Origin: Erythrobacter sp.
GTDB lineage: Bacteria; Pseudomonadota; Alphaproteobacteria; Sphingomonadales; Sphingomonadaceae
Reading direction: 5' to 3'
Assembly: GCA_027311945.1 (NCBI GenBank)
Contig: DAICXZ010000029.1
Span: forward strand, 42,134-106,133
Length of the DNA stretch: 64,000 nt
In this document: positions 42,606 through 52,374 of the stretch, piece by piece
How the letters are laid out: every line of letters starts with the position of its first letter
Numbering within the stretch: position 1 is the first letter of the stretch
Made by a program: the position numbers and the translations under genes
Notes under the pieces: model-generated
Database searches by the model: none
What the model saw: only the letters and a program-made list of their open reading frames with translations
What the model was told of the DNA's origin: nothing

Positions 42606-45212
42606 ATGAGCGATAACGAAGACACACCGAAGCGCGAACGCAAGCCCCTGGGGCTGAAGCGCTCGGTCGAAGCGGGCGAGGTCAAGCAGACCTTTAGCCA
42701 CGGGCGCACCAACAAGGTGGTGGTCGAGGTAAAGCAGCGCCGTAAGCTCGTGAAGCCCGGCGAGGTCGCCCCGCCGCCTCCGCCTCCGCCGCCCCCACCG
42801 CCGCCGCCTGCTCCCACGGCTGCGCCTGCGCCCAAGCCTGCCGCGCGCCGTCCGGCTGCGCCCGCTGGCGAGACTCCGCAGGAGCGCGTTGCCCGCCTTC
42901 AGCGTGAGGCCGAGGAAGACCGGCTGCGCCAGGCAGAGGAAGCACGCAAGCGTGAGGAAGAAGAGGCCCGTCAGGCCGCCGAGGACGAAAAGCGCCGCGC
43001 CGAAGACAAGCGCAAGGCCGAGGAAGAGGCCGCCAAGCAGCGCGCCGCTGACGAAGCCGCCGCCAAGGAAGCGGCTGCCAATCCGTCTGCCGCTGAACCT
43101 GCTTCCGAGCCTGAGTCCGAGCCCGAGTCCGAGCCCGCTGCTGCCTCCAGCGAGGCGCCTGTCGCGCCGAGCCCGCGCCGGTTCACCCCGGTCAAGCGGC
43201 CTGAGATCAAGAAGCCCGAGAAGGTCGAACGCAAGAGCGCCGACAAGCCCAAGCGGGGCGCTGCCCCGGCTGCGCCTGCTGACCGTGGCGGCAACAATGC
43301 CGGTGGCGGCAGCGCTGCCGACAAGCGTCGTTCCGGCAAGCTCACCGTCAACAAGGCGTTGAATGAGGACGAGGGGCGCCGCGCGCGCAGCCTCGCCGCG
43401 CTCAAGCGTGCGCGTGAGAAGGAACGGCGCATGCATGGTGGCGGCTCGTCCGCCCCGCGTGAGAAGCAGGTGCGCGATGTGATCGTGCCCGAGGCGATCA
43501 CGGTGCAGGAACTCGCCAACCGCATGGCCGAGAAGGGCGCCGACCTCGTGAAGTCGCTGTTCAACATGGGCATGATGGTGACGGTCAATCAGACCATCGA
43601 CGCCGATACCGCCGAGCTGCTGGTCGAGGAATTCGGCCACCGCATCCAGCGCGTTTCGGAAAGCGATGTCGATATCGACACCTCGATCGACACCGATCCG
43701 GAAGAGACGCTGCAGCCGCGGCCGCCCGTGGTCACGATCATGGGTCACGTCGATCACGGTAAGACCAGCCTGCTCGACGCCCTGCGCGGCACCGATGTGG
43801 TGAAGGGCGAGGCTGGCGGCATCACCCAGCATATCGGCGCCTATCAGATCACGACGAAGGGGAAGGACAAGATCACCTTCCTCGACACGCCGGGCCATGC
43901 TGCCTTCACCGAGATGCGTGCGCGCGGTGCCAACGTCACCGATATCGTGGTGCTGGTGGTGTCGGGTGACGATGCTATCATGCCGCAGACGATTGAGGCG
44001 ATCAGCCACACCAAGGCGGCTGGCGTCCCGATGATCGTGGCGATCACCAAGGCGGACAAGCCCGAGTACAACGCGAAGAAGATCCGAGAGCGCCTGCTCG
44101 AGCACGAAGTGATCGTGGAGGCCATGTCTGGCGACGTGCAGGACGTGGAAGTCTCGGCCAAGACCGGCGCCGGTCTCGACGAACTGATCGACAAGATCCT
44201 GCTGCAGGCCGAACTGCTCGAACTCAAGGCCCGCCCCGACCGTATGGCCGAGGCGACTGTGGTCGAAGCCCAGCTCGACAAGGGCCGTGGCCCCGTGGCG
44301 ACCGTGCTGGTCAATCGCGGTACGCTCAAGCGTGGCGATACCTTCGTGGTCGGCACCCAAAGCGGACGTGTGCGAGCGCTGATCGACGACAAGGGTGCTC
44401 AGATCAAGGAAGCTGGCCCCGGCATGCCGGTCGAAGTGCTTGGCCTTGGCGGCGTTCCTTCGGCGGGCGACATGATGACCGTGGTCGAGAACGAACAGCG
44501 GGCGCGCGAAGTGGCGCAGTATCGCAAGGAAAAGGAAACCGAGAAGCGCACGGCCCTCGCGCCGACCAGCTTCGACACAATGTTCAACAAGAGCGACGTG
44601 ATCGAATGGCCGGTGGTGGTGAAGGCCGACGTGCAGGGCTCGGTCGAGGCGATCGTCAACGCGCTGCACAACATCTCGAACGATCTCATCAAGGTCCGCG
44701 TGCTGCACGCCGGTGTGGGTGCGATCACCGAGAGCGACGTGTCGCTGGCCGTGGCCTCCAAGGCGCCGATCGTGGGCTTCAACGTCCGCCCGAACGCCAA
44801 GGCCCGCGAGCTGGTGAAGCGCGACGGTGCACGGATGATGTATCACGACGTGATCTATCACCTCACCGAAGAGGTATCGAAGGAACTGGCCGGCGAGCTT
44901 GGCCCCGAGAAGATCGAACACGTTGTTGGCCGTGCCGAGGTCAAGCAGGTGTTCCCGGCGGGCAAGAAGGACAAGGCTGCCGGTCTGCTGGTCATCGATG
45001 GTGTCATCAAGAAGGGCCTGTTCGCCCGTCTTACCCGCGACGATGTCATCGTTTCGGCCACCGTCATCCAGTCGCTGCGCCGGTTCAAGGACGATGTCGA
45101 CGAGGTCCGCACGGGTCTCGAATGCGGCGTGGTGCTGGCCGATACCAACGACATCAAGCCGGGCGACAATCTCGAAGTGTTCGAGATTGAAGAGCGCGAG
45201 CGCGTATTGTGA
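42606..45212 (+). CDS. infB: translation initiation factor IF-2
   Basis: 868-residue GTPase that brings initiator tRNA to the ribosome. A long N-terminal arm includes a polyproline stretch (about residue 60) and charged Glu/Arg/Ala coiled-coil repeats. The G domain begins near residue 380: G1 GHVDHGKTS, G3 DTPGHAAF, G4 TKAD. Domains II-IV follow, ending RRFKDDVDEVRTGLECGVVL. Long antisense frames over this gene are by-products of its GC-rich composition. Start ATG follows GGAATAG. Confidence 0.97.
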   Translation: MSDNEDTPKRERKPLGLKRSVEAGEVKQTFSHGRTNKVVVEVKQRRKLVKPGEVAPPPPPPPPPPPPPAPTAAPAPKPAARRPAAPAGETPQERVARLQREAEEDRLRQAEEARKREEEEARQAAEDEKRRAEDKRKAEEEAAKQRAADEAAAKEAAANPSAAEPASEPESEPESEPAAASSEAPVAPSPRRFTPVKRPEIKKPEKVERKSADKPKRGAAPAAPADRGGNNAGGGSAADKRRSGKLTVNKALNEDEGRRARSLAALKRAREKERRMHGGGSSAPREKQVRDVIVPEAITVQELANRMAEKGADLVKSLFNMGMMVTVNQTIDADTAELLVEEFGHRIQRVSESDVDIDTSIDTDPEETLQPRPPVVTIMGHVDHGKTSLLDALRGTDVVKGEAGGITQHIGAYQITTKGKDKITFLDTPGHAAFTEMRARGANVTDIVVLVVSGDDAIMPQTIEAISHTKAAGVPMIVAITKADKPEYNAKKIRERLLEHEVIVEAMSGDVQDVEVSAKTGAGLDELIDKILLQAELLELKARPDRMAEATVVEAQLDKGRGPVATVLVNRGTLKRGDTFVVGTQSGRVRALIDDKGAQIKEAGPGMPVEVLGLGGVPSAGDMMTVVENEQRAREVAQYRKEKETEKRTALAPTSFDTMFNKSDVIEWPVVVKADVQGSVEAIVNALHNISNDLIKVRVLHAGVGAITESDVSLAVASKAPIVGFNVRPNAKARELVKRDGARMMYHDVIYHLTEEVSKELAGELGPEKIEHVVGRAEVKQVFPAGKKDKAAGLLVIDGVIKKGLFARLTRDDVIVSATVIQSLRRFKDDVDEVRTGLECGVVLADTNDIKPGDNLEVFEIEERERVL

Positions 45213-45219
45213 TCGGATA

Positions 45220-45241
45220 CCCCTCCCGTTCGCGGGAGGGG
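45220..45241 (+). promoter_or_regulatory. UUCG hairpin between infB and rbfA
   Basis: CCCCTCCCG-TTCG-CGGGAGGGG, a nine-base-pair perfect stem with a TTCG tetraloop. The 3' arm contains the purine-rich sequence that would act as the rbfA ribosome site, 11 bases before the ATG. There is no T run. It may be a stability element or sequester the start site. Confidence 0.55.
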
Positions 45242-45251
45242 ACATTACGCT

Positions 45252-45650
45252 ATGGCCAAACACTCGAACCCCGATGATCCGTCCGTCCGCCTGCTAAAGG
45301 TGGGTGAGCGCGTGCGCCATATCCTGAGCGAGCTGCTTGCCCGCGGGGAGGCGCACGACGATGTGCTCAGCGCACACAATATCGCTGTCACCGAGGTGCG
45401 GATGTCACCCGATCTCAGGCAGGCGAAGGTCTATGTTAAGCCCTTGCTAGGTGAGGATGAGAAGACTGTCGTCAAAGCCTTGCAGGTCAACACCGCGTTC
45501 TTCCAGCGCGAAGTGGCCCAGCGGCTGGGCCTGAAGTTCGCGCCCAAGCTGCGCTTTCAGGCCGACGAGACCTTCGACGAGGCCAGCCGGATCGATCAGC
45601 TGCTCGACGATCCGCGTGTCCGCCGCGACCTCGACGAAGACGACGAGTAG
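45252..45650 (+). CDS. rbfA: ribosome-binding factor A
   Basis: 132-residue 30S maturation factor of KH-like fold. Conserved [21 protein letters not shown], the [19 protein letters not shown] strand and [27 protein letters not shown] are present, with an acidic C-terminus. The TAG stop overlaps the next gene's GTG by one base. It is preceded by the hairpin at 45220-45241. Confidence 0.95.
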   Translation: MAKHSNPDDPSVRLLKVGERVRHILSELLARGEAHDDVLSAHNIAVTEVRMSPDLRQAKVYVKPLLGEDEKTVVKALQVNTAFFQREVAQRLGLKFAPKLRFQADETFDEASRIDQLLDDPRVRRDLDEDDE

Positions 45651-46231
45651 TGAGCGTCGACCTCGCCCTGCTCGGGCAGCGCTTGCGCGATGAGGAGTGG
45701 AGCGGGGGACTAATCGATCTCGAGCGGCTTGCCGAAGACCACCGCGAGGAGATGCGTGCGATCTGCACGCCGGACGATCCGGTCTGGCCGATTTACCCGG
45801 TCGATCTCTCGGGCGCGGGATTCGATCCCTATTTCGATAACCTGCTGGGCGATCCTTTCCGCCGCGCCTTTGCCATCATGCGCGACGGCCGGCTGGCGGG
45901 CACGACCAGCTTCCTCAACATTGTGCCCGCGCGTCAGACGCTTGAACTGGGCGGCACCTTCATGGCGCAGGCCGAGCGGGGCAGCGGCCTCAATTCACGG
46001 GTCAAGCCGTTGATCCTCGCGCGCGCCTTTGCCGCCGGTTTTCGCCGCGTGGAATTCCGCATCGACGCGCGCAATGAGCGTTCGCTGGCGGCGGTGCGCA
46101 AGCTGGGGGCGGTGCATGAAGGCGTGCTCCGGGCCGAGCGGATTACCTGGACCGGCCATGTGCGCGACACCGTGATGCTCTCGATCCTCGCGGGGGAATG
46201 GGCCGAGCGGCACTTTTCTTCCGCTTCCTGA
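45650..46231 (+). CDS. GNAT family N-acetyltransferase (RimJ/RimL-like)
   Basis: 193 residues, GTG start overlapping rbfA. The RimJ-like fold is visible: FRRAFAIMRDGRLAGTTSFLNI strand pair, the LELGGTFMAQAERGSGLNSRVKPLILARAF acetyl-CoA loop (Q/RxxGxG-like RGSGLN), RIDARNERSLAAVRKLGAVHEGVLR at the C-terminal beta-strand. It may acetylate a ribosomal protein or small molecule; the substrate is not evident. It is placed in the rbfA-truB interval, which is not universal. Confidence 0.88.
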   Translation: MSVDLALLGQRLRDEEWSGGLIDLERLAEDHREEMRAICTPDDPVWPIYPVDLSGAGFDPYFDNLLGDPFRRAFAIMRDGRLAGTTSFLNIVPARQTLELGGTFMAQAERGSGLNSRVKPLILARAFAAGFRRVEFRIDARNERSLAAVRKLGAVHEGVLRAERITWTGHVRDTVMLSILAGEWAERHFSSAS

Positions 46232-46250
46232 GTCCCCATGTGAGCTCCCC

Positions 46251-46967
46251 ATGAGCGAAACCATCCTGCTGGCCCTGCTGCTGATCCCATGTCTTGTGAT
46301 TGCCATCGTGTTTCACGAGGTTGCGCACGGTTATGTCGCCCTGTTGCTGGGCGATCCCACAGCTAAGGAGCAACGGCGGCTGAGCCTCAACCCGCTGCGC
46401 CATGTCGATCTGGTGGGGACGCTGGTGGTGCCGGGGCTGCTGGCGCTGACGGGCGGGCCGATTTTCGGCTGGGCGAAGCCGGTGCCCGTGCTCAAGCAGC
46501 GGCTCGACAATCCGCGCTATGGTATGATGGCAGTCGCCGCTGCCGGGCCGGGGACGAACTTCGTCCTCGCTCTGGCAGGCGCGGTCCTGCTCGGCCTGTC
46601 GCTGTCGCTGGGAATGACGCTCGGCTATTCCGATGGCGGTACGCCGATTATCGTCAATGCCGATGGCAGCCTGAGCCTTGTCGCCACCTTCGGCTTCTTC
46701 ATGGTGCTGGTGAACGTGTTTCTCGCCGTGTTCAACCTGCTGCCGATCCCGCCGTTCGATGGTTCGCATATCGTGGAGGGGCTGCTGCCGCCCAGCGCCG
46801 CGCGGGTCTACGAGCGGTTGCGGCCGTTCGGGATGCTGCTGTTCGTCGCCCTGATCGCGCTCACCTGGCTGGCGCCGGGGCTGAACCTGCTCGGCAACAC
46901 CATCGGCGTGCCGGTGGCCTGGGCCGTCGACCAGTACCTAGCCCTGGCGGACCTCATCGCCCGATGA
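46251..46967 (+). CDS. site-2 protease family (M50) metalloprotease
   Basis: 238-residue polytopic membrane zinc protease. HEVAHG (His22, Glu23, His26) is the zinc-binding motif; NLLPIPPFDGSHIV (N/DxxPxxxxDG) is the second motif with the third ligand Asp. The central GGPIFGWAKPVPV loop is the short YwhC/FpaP class, without PDZ domains. It could do regulated intramembrane proteolysis or housekeeping; the substrate is unknown. Overlaps truB by four bases. Confidence 0.9.
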   Translation: MSETILLALLLIPCLVIAIVFHEVAHGYVALLLGDPTAKEQRRLSLNPLRHVDLVGTLVVPGLLALTGGPIFGWAKPVPVLKQRLDNPRYGMMAVAAAGPGTNFVLALAGAVLLGLSLSLGMTLGYSDGGTPIIVNADGSLSLVATFGFFMVLVNVFLAVFNLLPIPPFDGSHIVEGLLPPSAARVYERLRPFGMLLFVALIALTWLAPGLNLLGNTIGVPVAWAVDQYLALADLIAR

Positions 46968-47950
46968 GCCTGCACGGCTGGATTATCCTCGACAAGCCCG
47001 TGGGGCTGGGCTCGACGCAGGCCGTTTCGGCAGTGAAGCGCAACCTGCGCGAGGCCGGGTTCAACATGAAGCTGAAGGGCGGGCTCAAGGTCGGCCACGG
47101 CGGGACGCTCGATCCGCTGGCCGAGGGGGTGCTCCCTATCGCGCTGGGCGAGGCGACCAAGCTGGCCGGGCGCATGCTCGACAGCGACAAGGCCTATGCC
47201 TTCACGATCCAGTTCGGCACCATGACCGACACGCTCGATGCCGAGGGCGAGGTGATCGAGGAAAACGCCGTGCGTCCAACGTTAACCGCGCTGGAGGCGG
47301 TGCTGGTGCAGTTCACCGGCCCGATCGAACAGGTGCCGCCGAAGTATTCCGCGCTCAAGATCGACGGCAAGCGCGCCTATGACCTCGCGCGCGCGGGTGA
47401 AGAGGTGGAGCTGGCGACGCGCTCGGTGGTGATCCACTCGCTCGACATCACCTCCGCTGATCCTGAGCTTGTCGAAGGATCGTCCTTTCTAACCGAAGAA
47501 GAAAGCAGCCCTTCGACAAGCTCAGGGCGAACGGAGGTTGTTCTGCAACAGGCCACCCTCATCGCCCATGTCTCCAAGGGCACCTACATCCGCAGTCTGG
47601 CACGGGACATCGCCCATGCCCTTGGCACCTGTGGCCACGTCACCTATCTGCGCCGCATCAAGGCTGGCCCGTTCACCGAGTCTCAGGCGATTTCGCTGGA
47701 CAAATTGAACACAATCGGTAAGGGCGCGCCTCTTGAAGACATTATCCTGCCGCTTGAGGCGGGGCTGGACGGTATCCCGGCCCTTATCCTCGATCCCGAG
47801 TCTGCGCAGGCGGTCCGCCAGGGCCGGGTCATTTCGGGATTGCCCCATTCCGACGGGCTGCATTTTGCGAAACTGGCCGATGAGCCGGTGGCGCTGATGG
47901 AGCTTTCGGAAGGTTCGGCCAAGGTCGTCCGGGGGTTCAACTGTAGCTGA
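46964..47950 (+). CDS. truB: tRNA pseudouridine-55 synthase TruB with a repeat-derived insert
   Basis: Makes pseudouridine 55 in the tRNA T-loop. The catalytic Asp50 is in HGGTLDPLAEGVLPI. The region GTYIRSLARDIAHALGTCGHVTYLRRIK near residue 205 is conserved. 328 residues, longer than most. The extra piece is a palindromic repeat (47451-47537) read in frame as SADPELVEGSSFLTEEE then SSPSTSSGRTE. It sits between a strand and the GTYIR motif. Reading frame and flanking motifs stay intact, so the enzyme is presumably functional. Confidence 0.94.
   Translation: MSLHGWIILDKPVGLGSTQAVSAVKRNLREAGFNMKLKGGLKVGHGGTLDPLAEGVLPIALGEATKLAGRMLDSDKAYAFTIQFGTMTDTLDAEGEVIEENAVRPTLTALEAVLVQFTGPIEQVPPKYSALKIDGKRAYDLARAGEEVELATRSVVIHSLDITSADPELVEGSSFLTEEESSPSTSSGRTEVVLQQATLIAHVSKGTYIRSLARDIAHALGTCGHVTYLRRIKAGPFTESQAISLDKLNTIGKGAPLEDIILPLEAGLDGIPALILDPESAQAVRQGRVISGLPHSDGLHFAKLADEPVALMELSEGSAKVVRGFNCS
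47451..47537. repeat. palindromic repeat inserted in frame inside truB
   Basis: Left arm starts CCTCCGCTGATCCTGAG and contains CTTGTCGAAGG (47451-47478); right arm is its near-complement ending ACGGAGG (47509-47537). 87 bp, 29 codons, no stop in this frame. Same core as the intergenic repeats at 26361 and 35098. On translation it gives the peptide PELVEG...STSSGR. Confidence 0.9.
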
Positions 47951-47968
47951 TACCGCGGAGTAGAATGA

Positions 47969-48238
47969 ATGACTGTTACCGCCGAAAAGAAGCAGGAAAT
48001 CATTGCTGACAATGCTGTCACCTCGGGTGACACCGGCAGCCCTGAAGTGCAGGTCGCGATCCTCACCGAGCGTATCCGCAACCTCACCGAGCACTTCAAG
48101 GAGCACCACAAGGACAACCACTCGCGTCGCGGCCTGCTCAAGATGGTCAACAAGCGTCGCAGCCTGCTGGCCTATCTCAAGAAGAAAGACCTGCAGCGCT
48201 ACAACGAGCTGATCCAGAAGCTGGGTCTGCGCAAATAA
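47969..48238 (+). CDS. rpsO: 30S ribosomal protein S15
   Basis: 89 residues; binds 16S rRNA and joins the platform early in 30S assembly. [34 protein letters not shown], the central [27 protein letters not shown] and the ending [10 protein letters not shown] are invariant family features. 18 bp after truB. The order rpsO-pnp is ancient. A hairpin terminator follows, separating or attenuating read-through into pnp. Confidence 0.98.
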   Translation: MTVTAEKKQEIIADNAVTSGDTGSPEVQVAILTERIRNLTEHFKEHHKDNHSRRGLLKMVNKRRSLLAYLKKKDLQRYNELIQKLGLRK

Positions 48239-48246
48239 GAGTTTCT

Positions 48247-48275
48247 CGAAGGGCGGCTCAAAAGGCCGCCCTTCG
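48247..48275 (+). terminator. hairpin after rpsO
   Basis: Perfect 11-base-pair stem CGAAGGGCGGC/GCCGCCCTTCG with a seven-base loop, no long T run. It probably attenuates transcription into pnp. Confidence 0.7.
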
Positions 48276-48369
48276 CACATTTGCCGGTCACAAATCTCCG
48301 GCAATAGAAAGCGGCCATCCCTTGCAATCCGGCGAGGGGGCCAGGGGCGTGAAATAGCCCCACACCGGA

Positions 48370-48419
48370 CCGGGACGGTATCCCGGCAGGAAACCCCGCC
48401 AAGCAATCTGGCTGGCGGG
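48370..48419 (+). promoter_or_regulatory. pnp leader with two tandem hairpins
   Basis: CCGGGA/TCCCGG (48370-48386) and CCCGCCA/TGGCGGG (48395-48419) form two stem-loops just ahead of the pnp start. In E. coli RNase III cuts the pnp leader and PNPase binds there to repress itself; the layout is similar. The 197-bp gap holds these, the rpsO terminator and no gene. Confidence 0.4.
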
Positions 48420-48435
48420 TATGATTGGATAATCC

Positions 48436-50721
48436 ATGTTCGACACCAAAACCGTATCGCTGGAGTGGGGCGGAAAGACCCTCACCCTCGAAACCGGCCG
48501 CATCGCCCGTCAGGCTGACGGCGCCGTGCTGGCCACCTATGGCGAAACCGTGGTGCTTTGCGCCGTGACCGCCGCCAAATCCGTGAAGGAAGGGCAGGAC
48601 TTCTTCCCGCTCACCGTTCACTATCAGGAAAAGTTCTCCTCGGCTGGCCGCATCCCCGGCGGCTTCTTCAAGCGCGAACGCGGCGCCACCGAGAAGGAAA
48701 CCCTCACCAGCCGCCTGATCGACCGTCCGATCCGCCCGCTGTTCCCTGAGGGGTTCTACAACGAAATCAACGTGATCTGCCAGGTTCTTTCCTATGATGG
48801 TGAGACCGAGGCCGACGTCCTTTCGATGATCGCCGCCTCGGCTGCGCTGACCATCTCGGGCGTGCCCTTCATGGGGCCGATCTCGGGCTGCCGCGTGGGC
48901 ATGATCGACGGCGAATATGTGCTGAACCCGAAGCAGGACACCGCGCTGGCCGATGGCACGCTCGACCTTGTCGTCGCCGGCACGCACGATGCCGTGATGA
49001 TGGTGGAATCGGAAGCCAAGGAGCTGACCGAGGAAGACATGCTCGGCGCGGTGATGTTCGCGCACGAAGCCAACCAGCAGGTGGTCAAGCTGATCATCGA
49101 ACTGGCCGAGCAGGCCGCCAAGGAGCCGTGGCAGATCGACCAGTCGGACGATAAGGCCGCCATGAAGGAAGAGCTGCGCGGGATCGTCGGTGACGATATC
49201 GCCGCTGCTTACAAGCTGACCGACAAGTCGGCCCGTGCCAACGCTCTCAATGAGGCGCGCGCGAAGGCCAAGGCCCATTATGCCGAGGCCGATGGCCAGA
49301 CGCAGATGACTGCCGGCAAGCTCGTGAAGAAGCTCGAAGCCGAGATCGTTCGCGGTGCCATCCTCAAGGACGGCCAGCGCATCGACGGCCGCAAGCTCGA
49401 TCAGGTCCGCCCGATCGAGAGCATGGTCGGCTTCCTGCCGCGTACGCACGGTTCGGCGCTGTTCACGCGCGGTGAGACGCAGGCGATCTGCACCACCACG
49501 CTGGGCACCAAGGATGCCGAGCAGATGATCGACGGGCTCGACGGCCTGACCTACTCGAACTTCATGCTGCACTATAACTTCCCGCCCTATTCGGTTGGTG
49601 AAGTTGGCCGTTTCGGCGCTCCGGGCCGCCGTGAGATTGGCCACGGCAAGCTGGCATGGCGTGCGCTGCACCCGGTGCTGCCGAGCAGGGAAGATTTCCC
49701 CTATACGATCCGCATCCTGTCGGACATCACCGAGTCCAACGGCTCGTCGTCGATGGCCACGATTTGCGGCGGCTGTCTGTCGATGATGGATGCCGGTGTG
49801 CCGATCGAGCGTCCGGTGTCGGGCATCGCCATGGGCCTGATCCTCGAAGGTGACGAATTCGCCGTGCTGTCCGACATCCTGGGTGATGAAGATCACCTTG
49901 GTGATATGGACTTCAAGGTGGCCGGCACCGAGGCTGGCATCACCACGATGCAGATGGACATCAAGGTCGCCGGCATCACGCAGGAGATCATGGGCAAGGC
50001 GCTCGAGCAGGCCAAGGCCGGCCGTGCGCACATCCTGGGCGAAATGCAGAAGGCGCTGGGCACTGCCCGCACCGAGCTTTCGGCCCACGCTCCGCGCATC
50101 GAGACGATGCAGATCGACAAGGCGAAGATCCGCGAAGTGATCGGCACCGGCGGCAAGGTGATCCGCGAGATCGTCGCCGAGACCGGCGCCAAGGTCGACA
50201 TCGACGACGAAGGTCTGATCAAGATCTCGTCGAGCGACGTGGCCCAGATCGAAGCTGCCAAGAAGTGGATTCAGGGCATCGTCGAGGAAGCGGAAGTCGG
50301 CAAGATCTACGACGGCAAGGTCGTCAACATCGTCGACTTCGGTGCCTTCGTGAACTTCATGGGCGGCAAGGACGGTCTCGTCCACGTGTCCGAAATGAAG
50401 AACGAGCGCGTCGAGAAGCCGACCGACGTCGTGACCGAAGGTCAGGAAGTGAAGGTCAAGGTGCTCGAGATCGATCAGCGCGGCAAGGTCCGCCTGTCGA
50501 TGCGCGTCGTCGATCAGGAAACCGGCGAAGAGCTGGAAGACAGCCGCCCGCCGCGCGAACCGCGCGCTGACCGTGGTGACAAGCCGCGTGGCGACCGCCG
50601 TGGTCCCCGCAGTGGCGGCGGTGGCCGCGGCGGCGACCGTGGCCCGCGTCGCGATCGCGAAGGCGGCGGCAACGGTGGCGGTGGTGAAGACCACATGCCT
50701 GCCTTCCTCAAGGACGACTGA
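48436..50721 (+). CDS. pnp: polyribonucleotide nucleotidyltransferase (PNPase)
   Basis: 761-residue 3'-to-5' phosphorolytic RNase. Two RNase PH-like cores ([14 protein letters not shown] and [40 protein letters not shown]...), a helical middle domain, then a KH ([15 protein letters not shown]) and S1 domain ([21 protein letters not shown]). It is extended by a Gly/Arg-rich tail (residues 700-761). A terminator follows. Structure and length fit the family. Confidence 0.98.
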   Translation: MFDTKTVSLEWGGKTLTLETGRIARQADGAVLATYGETVVLCAVTAAKSVKEGQDFFPLTVHYQEKFSSAGRIPGGFFKRERGATEKETLTSRLIDRPIRPLFPEGFYNEINVICQVLSYDGETEADVLSMIAASAALTISGVPFMGPISGCRVGMIDGEYVLNPKQDTALADGTLDLVVAGTHDAVMMVESEAKELTEEDMLGAVMFAHEANQQVVKLIIELAEQAAKEPWQIDQSDDKAAMKEELRGIVGDDIAAAYKLTDKSARANALNEARAKAKAHYAEADGQTQMTAGKLVKKLEAEIVRGAILKDGQRIDGRKLDQVRPIESMVGFLPRTHGSALFTRGETQAICTTTLGTKDAEQMIDGLDGLTYSNFMLHYNFPPYSVGEVGRFGAPGRREIGHGKLAWRALHPVLPSREDFPYTIRILSDITESNGSSSMATICGGCLSMMDAGVPIERPVSGIAMGLILEGDEFAVLSDILGDEDHLGDMDFKVAGTEAGITTMQMDIKVAGITQEIMGKALEQAKAGRAHILGEMQKALGTARTELSAHAPRIETMQIDKAKIREVIGTGGKVIREIVAETGAKVDIDDEGLIKISSSDVAQIEAAKKWIQGIVEEAEVGKIYDGKVVNIVDFGAFVNFMGGKDGLVHVSEMKNERVEKPTDVVTEGQEVKVKVLEIDQRGKVRLSMRVVDQETGEELEDSRPPREPRADRGDKPRGDRRGPRSGGGGRGGDRGPRRDREGGGNGGGGEDHMPAFLKDD

Positions 50722-50750
50722 GCTTAAGCCAGCTTAGAAGGCAATAAACA

Positions 50751-50783
50751 GGGGCCGCGCGGTGAAAGCCGCGCGGCCCCTTT
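50751..50783 (+). terminator. intrinsic terminator after pnp
   Basis: GGGGCCGCGCGG and CCGCGCGGCCCC form a 12-base-pair stem with a six-base loop, followed by three T. The palindrome could also serve the convergent diguanylate cyclase gene. Confidence 0.85.
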
Positions 50784-50839
50784 GCATTGTGGGATGCAGC
50801 CAGTGTCCTGCTGCAAGAGGCGGTCTGGCTGGCAGCCTC

Positions 50840-52141
50840 TTACTTCTTCGTCATAGCCAAGAGCGGGGTGTTGACCGGAGCTGGGCTTGGTTTGCGCCGA
50901 CCAGCCGCCTTCACGCAGTTGCGCCCCGCCTCCTTGGCGGCATAGAGGGCCGCGTCTGCCATGGGCACCAGATCTCGCATCGTGCTTGATGTCTCGGGCA
51001 CGCAGGCGACGCCGAACGAGGCGGTGACGGGGGTGCCGTGCAGCTCGGACAGGCCCTCGATCCGGCTACGCAGCAGTTCGGCCTTTTTCAGGGCCTGGTC
51101 GAGATCGCAACCGGGCATGATCACCATCAGCTCCTCGCCGCCATATCGCGAGGCGATATCGGTCGGGCGGACAGAGGCGGTCAGCTGCGCTGCGACATCG
51201 CGCAGCACCGCATCGCCCTTGCCGTGGCCGTGCGCGTCATTGATTTTCTTGAAGTGGTCGAGATCGATCATGATCACCGAGGTGGCGCTGCCGTTGCGCT
51301 CGGCAATCTGGAGATGACGTTCGAGCGCGTCTTCCATGTACCGGCGATTATAAAGGCCCGTCAGCGGATCGCGCAGCGACTGGGTGCGCAGCTTCTCCTG
51401 CAGCGAAATGTTGGCCAACGCGAGGCTCATGGAGTCAGCGAGCGCCTGCGCGATGCGAGCTATCTCGCGTAGTCGTGTAGCGCCGTCCACGTCATCGGAC
51501 GCAAGCATGAGGAGCCCGTGAACCTTGCCGCGGGCGATCATCGGCACCTCGATGGTGGCGTTGCGCCCGCCGTTGTGCTTGCAGCACAGGCTTTGCGAAT
51601 GCGGATCGTTGATCTGTACCTTGCCGCGCTTCAAGGCCCAGCACGTAGCGGGAACCAGCGTCTTGATCGGATTGGAGATACCATCGTCGGGCCACAAGGT
51701 GGCAAGGTCGAGCCGATCCTGCGAGTTGTTGAAGATGTACAGCCCGCCGCGCAGATCGGGTAGCAGCTTGGAAGCGGTGGCGGCGAGCACCTCGCCTGCA
51801 TCTTCGCGGCTAAGCGCGCTTTGTAGCATGTCCGTCATGCCGAACAGTTGCTCGATCTGCGCGCGCTGCTCGTCGACCTTCATCGCCAGATCCTCAAGAT
51901 TGGCGATACGTTTCTCGCTGATCCTGCCCAGCAGGATTGAGATACCAGCCTGGGCCAACATGAAGAACAGGCTGATCGCGGCTGCGTAGGGCAGGTAGCT
52001 GCCGCCCTCGATCAGCGCGATGAGCAGGATCGCGCCCGAGGTTACGTGCGAACCGCGCAGCAAAGCGCGCAGCCACGTTGGAGAGGCGTTGTCAGCAGCA
52101 AAGGTAATACGTTCGCTAATCACAGCCTCCCTAAGCTCCAT
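50840..52141 (-). CDS. diguanylate cyclase with membrane anchor and GAF domain
   Basis: 433 residues. About two transmembrane helices near residues 33-72, a coiled-coil, then a GAF-type domain (ca 110-255) and a GGDEF domain. The active-site loop is GGEEL (a GG[D/E]EF variant) and the start is LRDPLTGLYNRRYMEDALERH. An inhibitory RxxD pattern is not obvious. It synthesises cyclic di-GMP, presumably under control of a signal seen by the GAF domain. It is convergent with pnp. Confidence 0.93.
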   Translation of the reverse strand: MELREAVISERITFAADNASPTWLRALLRGSHVTSGAILLIALIEGGSYLPYAAAISLFFMLAQAGISILLGRISEKRIANLEDLAMKVDEQRAQIEQLFGMTDMLQSALSREDAGEVLAATASKLLPDLRGGLYIFNNSQDRLDLATLWPDDGISNPIKTLVPATCWALKRGKVQINDPHSQSLCCKHNGGRNATIEVPMIARGKVHGLLMLASDDVDGATRLREIARIAQALADSMSLALANISLQEKLRTQSLRDPLTGLYNRRYMEDALERHLQIAERNGSATSVIMIDLDHFKKINDAHGHGKGDAVLRDVAAQLTASVRPTDIASRYGGEELMVIMPGCDLDQALKKAELLRSRIEGLSELHGTPVTASFGVACVPETSSTMRDLVPMADAALYAAKEAGRNCVKAAGRRKPSPAPVNTPLLAMTKK

Positions 52142-52374
52142 GTCGACCTAGCTTCGAAGCAACGGAATGACCTGATCGCTTGCTAGTCCCCGCAGGAGGC
52201 CTGCCTTTGGCTTATTGCCGTTTGCTTGGAGGCAGGCCGGGCGGTGATACGGTCCGAATGGTAAAAAATAGCTTACGGGGTGAGGGAGAATTGCAATGCA
52301 AGATACTGATTAAATTAACTTTGAGAAGGTGCAGGGAGTTGCCGGAGGTTTTCAAGTCGGGCGAGGGGCGAGCA

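Noticed and set aside
42243..45263. A very long antisense open frame (about 1000 codons) over infB
   Set aside because: It mirrors the GC-rich third-position pattern of infB, has no recognisable domain and no ribosome site; infB itself is certain.
48199..50694. Long antisense open frame over pnp
   Set aside because: By-product of the high-GC codon use of pnp; the translated text shows no conserved motifs.
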